In this document: in pieces, positions 9,666 through 21,246 of the stretch
How the letters are laid out: each line of letters opens with the position of its first letter
Position numbering within the stretch: position 1 is the first letter of the stretch
Assembly: GCA_024364805.1 (NCBI GenBank)
Contig: CM044491.1
Coordinates: 128,312,553-128,351,089 of the forward strand
Direction: 5' to 3'
DNA length: 38,537 nt
Source of the DNA: Euprymna scolopes
Taxonomy: Eukaryota > Mollusca > Cephalopoda > Sepiida > Sepiolidae
Notes under the pieces: model-generated
The model's database searches: none
Seen by the model: only the letters and a program-made list of their open reading frames with translations
Told to the model about the DNA's origin: nothing
Made by a program: the position numbers and the translations under genes

Positions 9666-12508
9666 ATCTGCCTACCCCAAAGAAAACTACAGTGACGGCA
9701 TCAAGGGACATCACACAAAATAGGAGAGAACTGTCGAAAGAATTCAAAAGAAAGAGGAGAGGCAACACTAATCAGGATTTTACTGGATGAGTGCGAAGAG
9801 AAATATGATAATTATATGAGGATCTCCACCCAAATTATAACGATGCCAAATCGTCATTGCTAGCGTGATTTCAAAGACACCGTGTTATTGTGAGGAAAAC
9901 ATTGATTAGCAAAAGTAATGAAAAACGTGGACAGTACTTGAACTATCGAGAATCTTGTTGTCACTCAGACTTCAGTGAGAACCAGTAGTTGTTGTCAGTG
10001 ATGACCGGTGGGAGAACTTCTATAGAGTGAAATAACATTAATAATCACGCAAAGTACTGAAAAGAATTTTTACTACTGGGAAAATAGAGAGGCATGTTGT
10101 CATTCAATTTCCAGTGATTTGCCAGCGTGAAATAGATCGGAAACGGCTGTGGTGATTACGTACAATTATTTACATGTTATACATGAGATCGGAATAATGG
10201 GAGCCATGGAGAAACTGGTTTCACTTATACACCAAGGAACCAGTTGTATTCAGTGAGTAATCTTCCATAGTAACTTCTGTTGGATATCCTAATGAGTACA
10301 AATAATTATAAAAGAAAATAAAAACTTATAAAATAGATTTTGGTCAACATATGACTTTTAAATAATAAGTAAATGTTCGGCTTGTGTAAAAACAACAATT
10401 ATGACTCATGCACCTTTCACTGAAAATTGATTTATGAATAAAATTGCACTATCGGGTGGCACAGGCATCTTTCTTCTTTTCTATGGTTAATTCGCAGTAT
10501 ATGACCGTTGTATATTGGTTTATATTGGAGGAGATGGTATATTAAATGCATCATGTGTTATCTAGTGGATGTAAGATATTGTTCTTTTAACAGACAGATA
10601 ATATACGTATAAATCGTATCTATGCTGTTTAGCCACGGGACATGCTATTTACGTGTAAACCTAGTCATGTTGTATCAGACTTATTCCACGGGATATTTTT
10701 ACAGTTCATATATAAGAAGAATAATATATGCTTCATACCTTTTTCTTGAAGAGTTCTTTTTACTTCCTACTGCTCCGTAACGACCATGAAGCGATCAGCA
10801 CCATATAATTGAGACAACTGTTCTTATTTGTGAAACCATTAAAACAGCTCTTTATATTTTTGTAATATAAATTTATTAAAGTTGTCTCAATCGGTTTTCA
10901 TAGGATCTGCAGTTAGTCTACATTTTCTGTTCATACAGCCCGTTCCTAGCTGTCGGTCCACCCTTGTCTATACATCTGTCTGCTCTGGTGGTCAATCCTC
11001 AACTCTCTGAATCTCTCCAAAACTAACTACATCACATGTTCTCTTACGTCACCTAATTACGTGTCTCAAACCAATCTAATCCACCTAGTTATTTGTTTAT
11101 TCAGAACCCTAACATAATGCTTACATATTTTTTTCTATTTTCACATTCTTTTTGCAATTCACCCGTCATTCATTTCTTCTGCAATTTAATTGTTTATTCT
11201 TCTAATCATAATAACTGATCCATACCATCCGTCACTCAAATAAATTAACAAGAATACAATAACAATAATAATACTGTTTTGAGCCTTGACCCCGCTTGCC
11301 ACTGTTAACAGATACTACACTATGATCACAGCCTAAAGGGTAATAACATTACATGAGCAGTTGCAAATTAAATCAGAGTTAACAGGATTTTTCTGCAAAC
11401 ACCGTTTTATATAAAAAGATTATAGCCAGATGACATAGTAACCATGGAAAATCTGTGGATTATACTGACTAATATATTCAGTTATGGTAGAAATCATTAC
11501 AAAATTAATTACAATAAATATTATTGTTATTAGTATTAGTATTTATATGACATATAAATAGTAGTAATAGTAAACAATAAGTAAAAAAATAAGTAATAGA
11601 AGTAAACATCATAATATTGTTAGGAAAATTTTTGTAATATTTTATATTATATTTTTTTATCTACGTAATAAAAAACATCTTCTTATTCATCGATAATATC
11701 GTACGAATAATATTTTTAAATAGTCTTGCAGAGAAGATCTTTAAAAAGATCGTTGCTAGTGAAATCTGATCTCTTTATCTATTATATTTCCACCAATTTA
11801 TCCTCTTGTTATTTTTGTGTCGACACTATTGTATAAAATATACAATAAACCAACACTTACACGCAACAGTTCATCATAATTGAATATACTTGCTCTCTTA
11901 CAATATATTTCTTATTTATAGATCATAGGCTCACAGTGTTGTCTGAAACCGATGTTTAAATGTAAGCGCATGAAAGACTTATTTTTTTCTTACATAGGTG
12001 CTTGAGAGAAATCGATCGGAAAAGGGCAACATTAAAAAGAAAGAAGCCTAAAAAAACGTATAAAGAAATGCATGCTGCGCTATAAAAAAAAAAAAATTCT
12101 TAAATAAAAAAATAAACACGATGGCAAAATCCACGCTCAACATTGTATTTTACACAAAGGGTTCGGCTCATCAGACAATTAATATTTAAAAAAATTACAA
12201 CTTTTGTTTGCTGAAATAATAATCGCCAATCTTTTTCCTGTGTCATTTGTCGACATCTTCCCTTTCATCATACACATTTTGACGAATGTCGAAGCTATAA
12301 CTTTCGACTCTGCCGCTTTTGGGATTCGATTAATCGGCGATCTCCTTATGCCAGTGTATGCTGCTGTATAACATTCACGAATTTTGAAACACATCCTCTT
12401 ATTTTAAATATTTTTCCGTTTTTGGTATGTCAAAAAACGCTTGGATTAGCTATAAACGCTGTCGTAAAATGTAGTTTTCTCGTTTATCGAAAACAAACAT
12501 ACCAAGAG

Positions 12509-12512
<4 letters not shown>
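9666..12512. other. Featureless AT-rich stretch
   Basis: No coding, RNA or repeat family recognised. A 12-bp inverted repeat (ATTGAGACAACT, 10808-10819, with its complement near 10880-10892) is present. A 71-codon minus frame at 12179-12394 has no recognisable domain. Confidence 0.5.

Positions 12513-12577
<65 letters not shown>
12513..12577. repeat. (AT)n microsatellite followed by GA-rich tract
   Basis: Pure AT dinucleotides, then a GA-rich tract to about 12610. Confidence 0.95.
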
Positions 12578-12580
<3 letters not shown>

Positions 12581-12610
12581 AGAGACAGAGGGGGAGAGAA
12601 AGAGAGAGAT

Positions 12611-13289
12611 ATGATAGTTCCAAACGTTAAGCCTCATATATTTTCAACTGCAAAGGTTGAAGGCGAATACCATAAAACCAAGTGACCTTTCTTCTACTTC
12701 AGGATGTATTTTTTAGATAGTCATACCCATTTGTAATGCACACTCGACAAGGACGAATGGCAACTTTGTATGAGCGTCTAAATAACGTCCAGTCATATAA
12801 GGGAGGTTTCAACCGTACAACTATCTGTTGTTAATTCCAAATGGGTAAAAGTAAAGCAGACGCAAATCGTTAACTAAAACAATTTTTTCGACAATATTAT
12901 TTTCCTTACATACAATGAATTCAATGCCGCATTCCTTTTTCTGTCTCAGGTCAGTGACCAGTATTGCTTTGTAAAACGTGACACCGTAAATATTTTCATC
13001 AGAAAGATTAAACATTCTAGATATGAATGCATAAGTCTAATCTTAGTAAAAATTTGCAATACATTTTTATCAATTCAACCCGAATAAAAAAGTTCACATT
13101 TCTGTATTTATATTAACTTCTTAAGATAACCCTGTTGAAAATAATACCTACTTTATTTCGTGAGTACCTTATTTAACCTATTATTTTGATTATTATTTAA
13201 AATGTGATGCGCATATTAAACCAGGATAATTACTATTTAGGTTTATATTATATATTTTAAACATAATGTGGCATGTTCAATTGGTCTTT

Positions 13290-13294
<5 letters not shown>
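12611..13294. other. Featureless AT-rich stretch
   Basis: Nothing recognised on either strand. Confidence 0.5.

Positions 13295-13339
<45 letters not shown>
13295..13339. repeat. (TA)n microsatellite
   Basis: TA array with one CA interruption at 13321. Confidence 0.95.
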
Positions 13340-13429
13340 TTAATCGGTTCTCTCACTCTTTCTCTGCATATACGTACATATATGAGATATTTATATGTAT
13401 GCATAAGTATATATACTTTACAACCCATA

Positions 13430-14620
13430 CAAAAACCTACTCCTACCTAACCGTAACATTGACCAAACAATACTTAAATTATTTTAGTCTACACCACCTG
13501 AGTACCCTTCTACGACGACAACGGGAATATTTACACCTAAATAGATAGCGTATCTCTTTGTTTCGTCCTCGCACTAATCTTCTGTTAATTCTACATGAGG
13601 CATCCAAAAAAAACCTGATACTCAACAACACTAATGAACCCTCCGTTCATGTAAGTTATGTAAGACGATATCTTTCTTTCTTGGTAATCACCACTAACAA
13701 ATACTTACATATATGGACCTCTCCAAAACAAGTATGTCGTCAAATTTACTGTAGAATTAAATGTAAATATCAACATTCTTTTTTTCGACATCCTTATTGC
13801 CACTTCCAATAACACTTTTAGCACTTTCCACTATAAACTACCTACCTGATATAATCATTTGCTTCCAAATTTCAAGATCGTAACCCCCCCCCACCGTTAC
13901 AAATTAGCCATCATCGGACAAAACCAATAAAAATAGTACTCATCAAACTAAAATATATTAAACAACACGACCTCAGCAACAACGGATTCCCAAATTATAT
14001 TTTTGACCAAAACATAAATTCACGCTCCTTGAGTTAAACAATGCCCCTTCTAACAGTAATATACTACAATACTATAAAATCACCCTATTCAACTGCAATC
14101 GAATTCATCTGGTTTTTAAGTTAGAAGAAATTGCTATAAGAAATCATCCAAAGAGACATTTTCCCCGTTAACAATAACAAAAAAAATCATTATTTATATA
14201 AAAAATTAAAACCGATAAATTAGTAATATAAACATTCCTTCCTTTCTCTAAAAATCACTTGATCGCACCAACGTCATCAATCAGTTTACATGCCCCTTAG
14301 GAGAAGATAACTCTTATAACAAGAAGACAATTAATAGTTCCGTGGTACATAATATTATACATTAATTTCGTCGCCTTACATGCCATAATGTTGAATCAAG
14401 TGCCATATTCTAACACTTACATAAAATACATCACTACCCTCTCGAATTTATGAGAAATGTTATTCAACAATACAGAAATACTACACCACGAAACAAATGT
14501 TAAGAAGCAACAAAATATATAAAAACGAAAACACCTGATATTTATAAGGTACTACTCCGAAAAAATAGCAGCACAATTAAATGCCTAGGATAAATTCCCC
14601 TCTCATATCCGAACCGTTTC
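13430..14620 (+). pseudogene. Penelope-like element relic: reverse transcriptase plus GIY-YIG endonuclease traces
   Basis: No long open frame exists, but protein traces occur in the right order on the plus strand. A degraded YVDD-type RT catalytic box is near 13650-13680. The post-catalytic RT block DILIATSNNTFSTFHYKLPT (13780-13850) follows, comparable to the FLDVxI...TxVYRKPT signature of Penelope-like RTs. LSNNGFPNYIFDQNI is at about 13970-14020. The cysteine-led start of the GIY-YIG region, QFTCPLGEDNSYN, is at 14281-14320, then FRRLTCHNVESSAI (14366-14405), EATKYIKTKTPDIYKV (14504-14555) and STIKCL (about 14570). Penelope-like elements use an RT joined to a GIY-YIG nuclease. The copy is old and has many breaks. 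The plus strand is strikingly poor in G. Confidence 0.7.
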
Positions 14621-14876
14621 TACTACTGACCCTAGAACTGGCACATTTTCCCCTTCTTTCATGATACTACTACCACGGCCCCCAGCACACCCACTTACCG
14701 TCATTCCCACCTTCGCTCACAACCCAACTACTATTTAAAAAAAAAACTACCCACAGTTCCTACCGAACACCCAAATAAATTCGAAAAGATGTGTAGATGC
14801 TTCCACGAAAAGTTAAAAACTGCGGACACTTCGAGAAGAAAAAAATACTTAGACAATATATCCATATCGTCGACGT

Positions 14877-14877
<1 letters not shown>
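14621..14877. other. G-poor sequence downstream of Penelope-like relic
   Basis: Same strand composition as the relic; possibly its 3' untranslated part. No motif recognised. Confidence 0.4.
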
Positions 14878-14952
<75 letters not shown>

Positions 14953-15158
14953 AAGAAAAATTGAAAAATAATAAAGTATTAGGAAGAGAAGCTTTTAGTT
15001 GACCTTGACAATGTCTGTTTAAATTAAAAATGCCGCCTAAATATACGTAATATATACATATATAATATATATATATGTGTGTATATATATATATGTAGAT
15101 AGAGAGAGAGAGCAAGAGAGAGAGAGCGATATATATATATGTATACATGTATATATGT
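14878..15158. repeat. Compound CT / AT / GA / TA microsatellites
   Basis: (CT)n at 14878-14900 runs into (AT)n at 14901-14951. A second cluster of TA, TG and GA tracts lies at 15055-15158. Open frames across these are low-complexity. Confidence 0.9.
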
Positions 15159-15538
15159 AAAGAAATAGAATGAGAGCGGACTATAAAGGCAAACCCATGT
15201 AAAACCGTAGATAACTTTGTCATACATATGTAATTAATACGTTTGTTTGGCATAAACATACTCATCTATTAATGAGATAGGATTCATATAAGCGTAAAAT
15301 ATTCATGTAAGTAACAGGAAAGGACATATTTCTTTTGAATGTTTGATGGTTTATTTAACTTTCAGATATAAATAATGTCACGTTTTAACGGTATTATGCG
15401 GAATAATAAAATCATACAATATATTAAAATTCGGTGACCGTGTGACCAGCTTACATATTTCTGTGAACAAGGCCTATTGTTTTTCCCATTGGCTTACGGA
15501 CAGATCATAAATATTCTATGCATCACTATATACATAAA

Positions 15539-15541
<3 letters not shown>
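15159..15541. other. Featureless AT-rich stretch
   Basis: Nothing recognised. Confidence 0.45.
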
Positions 15542-15592
<51 letters not shown>

Positions 15593-15628
15593 GTGTGTTT
15601 GTGTGTGTGTTTGTGTGTGTCTGTGTGT
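15542..15628. repeat. (TA)n then (TG)n microsatellite
   Basis: TA array 15542-15589 followed by a TG-rich array to 15628. Confidence 0.95.
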
Positions 15629-15639
15629 CTATTAATATA

Positions 15640-16498
15640 AGGATTAAAACTAAACTGGGAAAATTATTCAAGTTTATTAAAACCCACTTCCTTGAAAATA
15701 CCATCTTACATAATATTGTTAATAACTCCCACCCCAAAACTCATCTAGATTAGCAATGTCAACCTATAAAGTATAATGACAAAAACATAATAATATAATT
15801 CTTAACAACAATGATCATAATATTAACAGTAACAGAAAATATGTAACTACACAAATAACTCAGTATATCCACTTCAATTGCAATGCCTACAAAGACAAGA
15901 GAAGTAGTCTCAAAAGCTTCAATCGCCCCTATGGAAACCCTAATGATAAAAAATTTACATCGGACTTACTGAAATTTCATTTAATGACTGATTTAGAGTT
16001 CATAAATGCACTTTAATGACCGTAAACACTCCAGCAAACTATACGACCTATCCATTACCTACAACTGGTTAAAAATAACCTTAGACCTACAAATAACTGG
16101 AGAACTCTAAAAACAATCTAGTACCTGTAAATGTTTAAACTCCACTTCTTTCCTCTGTCTATATGAACAATTCTTTATTAATAATTTCAAAGATAGATAC
16201 ATTTTAAACATTAAAAGTGAAACATCACTTATTTGTTTACACTAAAACTCCCACCTCCTCAGCAAATGCACACCGTACTAAAGTTAATCTAATATAACAC
16301 CCTAACTCTAATAATTGCACACTTTAACACAATTACGTACATATTGCAGCTTATTTCTAGTAGAAAACCTTACAACCATTAACTATTACATCATAATCTT
16401 CTCCTAATTCCTTCTATCCTTTTATATCTAATTATACATATTGTATTATAACCAAACACCCATACTATTTTAAAACTATATTGTTATTATATACATTT
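15640..16498. other. G-poor block, unassigned
   Basis: The plus strand is rich in A, C and T and poor in G, like 13430-14870. No domain could be read in any frame. It may be more of the same decayed element or a second one. Confidence 0.35.
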
Positions 16499-17828
16499 TT
16501 TTACATGGAGGTCACCACTTATCAATGCCCAGAAGCAAGTCGGGAATAAGGGTTATTTTGTGTACAGTAATCAATGGGATAGTGTTGCAGTATTCATTAG
16601 TATTGGAGATTTTTTTATTACATTTTCACCCCAAACAAGGCGCATTGCCACTTTGGTGTAGGAGGTTACTATCAGGGGCAGCAACTACTGGGGCACTATG
16701 TTGCGATTTGAGCAGCAAGATGTCGGTTCACGTTGTACTTGACTTCTTCATGTCAGTACAGTTAGGGAAGCAGGAACCTGGAATGGAATTCACGAGTCTA
16801 GCGGTTCTGGGGAAGGAACTACTGGAGTAGAAAGATCTTTTACATCTACGGATCTCTACTGTGTGGGGGTGGGATTTAGCTGCCTGTCGGGTTTGTCGAG
16901 GGTGTCTACGTCGTGGGGGCACAAGTGATTGCAGTTCGTCAGATCATTCACCATTAAAATACTTGTAGAACAGGCAGAGGGATGCAACGTTCCGTCGATC
17001 GAACAGAGGCTGAAGCTTAGATGCCAGTTCAGGGCCTATCAGATTGGCGACTTTTTTGAAGCTTGTCTAGGAGCGAGAGACAAGTAGCAGATGCAGCAAC
17101 CCAAATGTGAGAACAATACTCCATAGATGGGCGGATGGTTGCCTTATAGAGGTACAGGATATTTTCAGGTGCCAGTAGTTTTCTAGGAGGGTAGAGAGAG
17201 CCTACCTTTTTCGCAGCGGCCCTGGCAATGCCTTCAATATAATTGTTCCAACTCATGTTTCCTGTGAACGGTAGACCAAGCAGTTTGAAAGATGAACTCT
17301 CAAACATGGAGTCACTGGCCATTGCTATTGGTGGCAGAGAAGGTTTCTTGTAATTATTGAATGAAACCAGTTTAGTCTTGGCAGCATTGAATGTTACCAC
17401 CCATTTATGTCCCCATTCCACTACAGATAGGAGGTCATCCTCTAGTGTTTTTGCCATTTCTTTAGATATGTGTTCATTTGTTTTCCTGTCATGCCTGTTA
17501 TAGAGTGTAGTGTCATCAGCACATATACCCATCTCAGAGGCAGTTTTGTCGGGGAGGTCATTAATAAATATTAAGTACAATAGAGGTCCAAGGATAGAAC
17601 CCTGAGGCACTCCCGCATTTATAACCTCGTGATTGTTGGTTAGCGGGGAAATTGTTGATTTCCCATTATTTACTACACTGTTGTAGATTTTCCAGAAGTC
17701 AGGATTTCCTAATTTTTGTGCTTCGATGCGTTTTTTAGTGGTTTCCATAAATTCTCTCTTAGCTGTCGCTATTTCTTTCTGAACGTTACTTCTAGCTTCT
17801 ATATACTTCTGTTTGTTTAAAGTGCCAT
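16499..17828 (-). pseudogene. LINE family A copy 2, internally deleted and 5' truncated
   Basis: Same family as 7348-9425. A 239-codon frame (17748-17029) is still open. It begins METTKKRIEAQKLGN, passes FWKIYNSVVNNGKSTI, jumps straight to GVPQGSILGPLLYLIF, then a catalytic box CADDTT (17512-17523, Cys in place of Tyr), and ends in the thumb and C-terminal region. Compared with copy 1, about 730 bp (corresponding to roughly 8415-9145) are missing between NNHE and VINAGVPQGS, so the RT fingers are gone. The C-terminal FPRTARLVNSIPGSCF is read at 16760-16850 in another frame. The 3' end is A-rich at 16499. Dead, but with a strikingly clean in-frame junction. Confidence 0.85.
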
Positions 17829-17831
17829 TAC

Positions 17832-19880
17832 TTAAGGGGGCGGTTCATCAGAAATTGTTTTACGGACTTGAAGACATCTATGTTAAGTCAAAAGGGAAAC
17901 ACCCAATCGGTAGAGAGTTCCACAGGCGCGCAGTTCGAAGATAGAAGCTTTGTTCATGGAATATACGTTTTGGTTTTGGCACAGATAAAAAGTGGGGTAA
18001 ATTTTGGAGAGTGGTTTCCGCTAGATGGGTGTTTCTCGTGAAAGATTGGCGAAGGGGGGATCAGAGATTGGCGCTCAGACGTGCACCTGCCATAGAAATA
18101 ACGATGAAGTAAAGATGGGCTCGCAAAGTCTCTTCTGTGGGAGAGAGGTTGCAGGGAAGAGAAAAGGGCATCCCCCACTAAGCCACGAAGTCTATTTTGT
18201 ACTCTGTCAAGGCAGAATAGACTGTTTTTAGCAGCTCATGCCCAGATTTGACAGCAGTACTCCATCCTTGGGCGTACTTGGCTTTAATATAGATATAGAA
18301 TTGCATCAGTAGTGAGATATCTTCTGGAGCGATAGAAAGATCCCACCATTTCTCCAGCGGCCTTGGCAACAGGCTTGATGTACGTGTTCCATTTCACATC
18401 AGGTGTAAAGATCAAGCCCAGAAGCTTGTCAAAACATGGGGCCTGTCCTAGACGAGAGCCATCCATTTCAATTGATGCCAGATGTGGATCATAGTGTTGA
18501 TGATGTAAGGACAGGAGTTTGGTTTTAGATGCATCAAGCGTAACCAGCCACCTCTTCACCCACTGTACCACTCGTTCGAGATCAGAGGAGAGAGAATCAG
18601 AAAGCTTTGTAATTTACAGCCTTTGATGTGTTGCCGTAGATAGTCGTGTCATCAGCATAGATGTCAACGAATGATTTAAGTATGTATTTTGGGAGACCAT
18701 TGATGTAGATCAGGAAGAGAGTTGGACCCATGAGGGACTCTAGCATTAATACCGCTGGCCTCTGATTTTTGCCCATCACCCACTATTGTTATGAGCCTAT
18801 CAGTGAGAAATGATTTAATGATTGAGAAAACATTTCCAGTTATACCGTAGCTGGAAATCTTGTGAAGTAAGCCTTTATGCCATACCTTATCGGAGACCTT
18901 TGATCTGTCAAGAGACATTGCCCTAGAAAAGAAGCCTTTGTCGAGGGATTCACTAATCATCTGCGGTAGATCTAGCAGAACGGAAACCGTATTACGTATC
19001 ACTAAGAAGGTTATTTCTGCTGAGGGAGTTGAATACTTCTCTATATAATATGGATTCCAGCAACTTACTCAGGACACACAGGAGACTTATTTGTATGTAC
19101 TGAGAGGGAGATGAAGTCTTTAATGCAGGGCATACTGATGAGGTTTTTTCAGGGCGTTGGAAAGCACTTCTCCTTAAGGCAACGCTTAAACAGTTTTGTG
19201 CATATGGGGACAAGTTCTGGTTGAAGCATTTTTCACACTATAATTGGGATGCCGTCAAGGCCAGTTGCTTAACTGGAATATAGGTTCTTGATTAGCTTGG
19301 CGACCTCACGCACTGATATGTGCATGTTACCTTACGTGTTGAGTGTTATAGGAGTTGGTGGCCTTCGTCGCATAGGGTAGAATTAACTGCAAAATCCTTG
19401 GCAAATAGTTTCGCCTTGTCTGATGCTGACGAGATGACCTCTGATCCATTGATAATGGGTGGGATAAAACACACGGCTCTGTTCAGGATCCTATTTGTTA
19501 TTTGCCAAAAATTGTGGGACCCAAGCCGCTGATCAGCTACTTCGGATTTAACGGACAAATCATGTAGCTCTTTTGCATTTTTTATTACTCTTTTACAGTG
19601 GTTACCGGCGTTGCTGAAACAGCTTTTATCTCAGTGCATCTATTACGTTTGTAGCTATGGAAAAAATGATATCTGTGCGAGATGGCAGTAGCACATTCTG
19701 GGGAAAACCATGGCTGGCTGTTAGATTTTTGTTGGAATTTTTTGGAAGGTATGAATCGGTCTACAATTAACCATGCGGTCATAGCTGATACTATAGAGGA
19801 CACATCCTTTCAAAACATAGAATACAGAGGTAGATAAGATATGAATGTACGAAAGCTATCCCAGTCAGCCATAAAAATTT
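17832..19880 (-). pseudogene. LINE family B, reverse transcriptase ORF (5' truncated)
   Basis: This is a related jockey/CR1/I-type LINE, distinct in sequence from family A. Minus-strand order: WFSPECATAISHRYHFFHSY linker (19585-19803), ADQRLGSHNFWQI (19540), RT start (18992-19213), VWHKGLLHKISSYGITGNVF (about 18835-18900), a damaged PQGS block, YADDTTIYGN with both catalytic Asp kept (18648-18659), thumb LGLIFTPDVKWNTYI (about 18380-18420), PLSHRRD, LRTARLWNSLPIGCF and a plausible ORF end (stop TAA at 17834-17832). Frames are broken several times and the endonuclease is absent. The 5' end fades near 19880. The 3' end abuts LINE A copy 2 with no obvious 3' UTR between. Confidence 0.85.
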
Positions 19881-20241
19881 TTATATATTATTTTATTTTT
19901 TAATTCTTTTGAGACCCTCCTCGTGTTTCACATACCTCTAATCTTACACTTAATTGAGAAATTCTTATCAATTTAGTAAGTTTCAATTTTTGATATTCCC
20001 CAATTTCCTACATCCTATATTCATACAAAACGTATTTATTAATAACGTCAAGGAGTAAGATAAATTATAAAACATTTGAAGTTTGAACATTAACTATTTG
20101 CAAATACTACAACCCAACACGTCCACACTCTTTAAACGTCCATCAAATATAACTCTCGTTATCTACTAATAACACACTTTAATATTATTTCGTTACCGAC
20201 TTTCGCTTATTACTAAGAAATAAAACAATAATATTTACACT
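19881..20241. other. AT-rich, G-poor spacer
   Basis: No gene or repeat family recognised; composition resembles 15640-16498. Confidence 0.4.
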
Positions 20242-20480
20242 CATCCATCCATCCATCCATAGGCTTGAGCCCTTGGAGAGGCATAGGACATCTACAACTT
20301 TGTAGATATTTTTGTAGCGAGGAGGTCTTTTTACAGGGTGAGGGTGCTGGCCCCACGTCCAACCTTCCCAGAAGTTATATACAGCTCCTAGCCTTCCCAA
20401 ATGGTGACCCATCTGGTACTGGCCAGCATCAACTTTGCTTAACTTCGGTGATCTAGCGAGAACCGGTGTGTCAACGTTAT
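20242..20480 (-). mobile_element. 5S rRNA-derived SINE (SINE3-like)
   Basis: Read on the minus strand, 20477-20380 closely follows 5S rRNA: GGTTCTCGCTAGATCACCGA, then AGTTAAGCAAAGTTG (A-box-like), GGCCAGTACCAGATGGGTCA (C-box-like) and GGGAAGGCTAGGAGCTGTA. These correspond to the internal RNA polymerase III promoter of 5S genes. The body then departs from 5S, runs about 120 bp, and ends in an (ATGG)n tail (plus strand CATC repeats, 20242-20260). A 5S-like head, unrelated body and simple-repeat tail define a 5S-derived SINE. It is moderately decayed. It is not a functional 5S gene, because the 5S match is partial. Confidence 0.8.
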
Positions 20481-21246
20481 TTTGCTGTAATAGTATTCAC
20501 CTACCAATCATTAATTGCTTCTACTTTTCTCATATCATCATCTTTGTTTTATTTTTTTTTCTAATTATTCATATTGTATTTTAACAAATCACCACTATTT
20601 CTAATCATCTGTATAGCAATGTAATTCAAAGTAAACTCTACAATTTTATAGTGTAACTTTTATACTTTCTCTTTTTTTTAAATTTATGTTTTATATATTA
20701 TTACCGAACGTATGATGAAATTCAATCTAATGCACCTATGGAAACATTTCAGAAGTGATAAATATCCGAAAAAAATTCACTTCATAAAAAGTCAACACCC
20801 CCCCAAAAATGTCTTGTTTGTCGATAATTAATTTTAAACATGTACACCCACCTCCTTCACTTTTTATTACACTGAGTTTGCCCCTGACATATATTTATAT
20901 TTTTTCTTCTTACTCTTTCATTTCCCTTCTTTTTATCATTTTTCTTTATATAATTAATATTTTTTTACAAATATTCTTTTGGTCTCTATATATTTCTCGT
21001 GTATTCTTAATATCCACACTTGCACCCCCCCACAAAACCCTTACTCTTCCCTCCGATTTTTTGCCTTTAATCATCCGTAGAACAGACAGAGAATCCCTTT
21101 CCTCGGAATCACTTGCCATGGTCCTAGTTAATATTCTGAGGTTTTAAAATAAAAACATGTTCAGATCAACACCCTTATTACATGGGATCAATATACTTAT
21201 ACTCCCATGAATCGTAATTGTCTGTCTTTTGGAGATGAGGTGTTTT
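20481..21246. other. T-rich, G-poor stretch
   Basis: No gene recognised; pyrimidine-rich 20840-21070. The plus-strand frame at 20809-21147 is low-complexity and unsupported. Confidence 0.4.

Noticed and set aside
10808-10892. 12-bp inverted repeat as a possible MITE end pair
   Set aside because: Only 85 bp apart, with no target-site duplication or second copy in the window.
12179-12394. 71-codon minus frame
   Set aside because: No recognisable domain, no neighbouring exon signals, and similar length is expected by chance.
20380-20477. 5S rRNA gene
   Set aside because: Only part of 5S is present, with many changes, and it continues into a SINE body and simple-repeat tail.
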